Source: an uncultured bacterium
GTDB taxonomy: Bacteria > Desulfobacterota > Desulfobulbia > Desulfobulbales > Desulfobulbaceae
Length of the DNA: 5,479 nt
Assembly (NCBI GenBank): GCA_903842475.1
Contig: CAIMMA010000509.1
Location: forward strand, 1 to 5,479
Direction of reading: 5' to 3'
Within the stretch, counting starts at the first letter, position 1. Every line of letters starts with the position of its first letter. The position numbers were made by a program, and so were the translations under genes. The notes under the pieces are model-generated. The model saw nothing but the letters and a program-made list of their open reading frames with translations. It searched no databases and was not told the origin of the DNA. Of this stretch, positions 5,393-5,479 are shown piece by piece.

Positions 5393-5479
5393 TGCGTCGC
5401 TTGAGCCCACGCTTCACCCCCTCGGTCTGGCGAAAAATCGGCCAGACCCTGTGCTTCCTGCTCTTTGTCGTCCTGTTCA
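5392..5479 (+). CDS. N-terminus of a membrane protein, cut by window end; possibly a 4Fe-4S polyferredoxin
   Basis: ATG 5392 overlaps the DUF362 stop in TGATG, and the frame stays open for 29 codons to the window edge. The visible part has a basic start (MRRLSPRFTPSVWRKIGQ) followed by a hydrophobic run (TLCFLLFVVLF), the beginning of a transmembrane helix with the N-terminus inside. Membrane polyferredoxins of the NapH/NosR kind often begin with a similar basic segment and helix, and they commonly accompany DUF362 genes, so that is my guess. No cysteine-cluster motif is within the window to prove it. It was too short for standard ORF cut-offs, but the coupled start makes it credible. Confidence 0.6.
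   Translation, partial: MRRLSPRFTPSVWRKIGQTLCFLLFVVLF

Noticed and set aside
1..5479. CRISPR array, tRNA/rRNA genes, insertion sequences
   Set aside because: No regularly spaced direct repeats, no cloverleaf-like or rRNA sequence, and no transposase-like frame or terminal inverted repeats with target duplication were seen.

Overview
The window is GC-rich bacterial DNA with every gene on the + strand. The gene content suggests a Gram-negative, probably anaerobic, respiratory bacterium: a PAS-type cytoplasmic histidine kinase with an NtrC-type partner, and a Tat-exported DUF362 protein followed by a membrane protein. Desulfobacterota (the former Deltaproteobacteria) fit best. That placement is an inference from gene content and style, not from a marker gene.

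Layout. Bases 1-258 are the 3' end of a metallo-beta-lactamase-fold hydrolase of the NAPE-PLD/RomA type. Bases 259-663 carry no convincing gene but contain at least six inverted repeats and a good sigma-54 (-24/-12) promoter at 623-637. That promoter drives a tight three-gene unit: an iron-type alcohol dehydrogenase resembling the regulatory protein ErcA (664-1812), a soluble PAS histidine kinase (1812-3002) and an NtrC-family sigma-54 activator (3002-4339). Both junctions overlap (TGATG and TAATG), so the three proteins are probably made by coupled translation. A 138-base gap with a plausible sigma-70 promoter (4369-4397) leads to a DUF362 protein with a Tat signal (4478-5392). Its stop codon overlaps the start of a membrane protein cut off by the window end (5392-5479).

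How the genes may work together. The central hypothesis is a sensory cassette. The dehydrogenase-like protein keeps its metal ligands but looks like ErcA, which in Pseudomonas acts in regulation of ethanol oxidation. It would monitor an alcohol or aldehyde, or the redox state, and feed that information to a kinase whose PAS domain carries three clustered cysteines. The kinase would phosphorylate the activator, which needs sigma-54 RNA polymerase. Because a sigma-54-type promoter lies immediately upstream of the cassette, positive autoregulation is likely. The DUF362/membrane-protein pair may be a target or an unrelated neighbour; its own sigma-70-like promoter argues for at least partly independent expression.

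Limits. Family assignments rest on motifs read by eye. Promoters and operators are pattern matches. The exact functions of the DUF362 protein and of the truncated last gene are not known.
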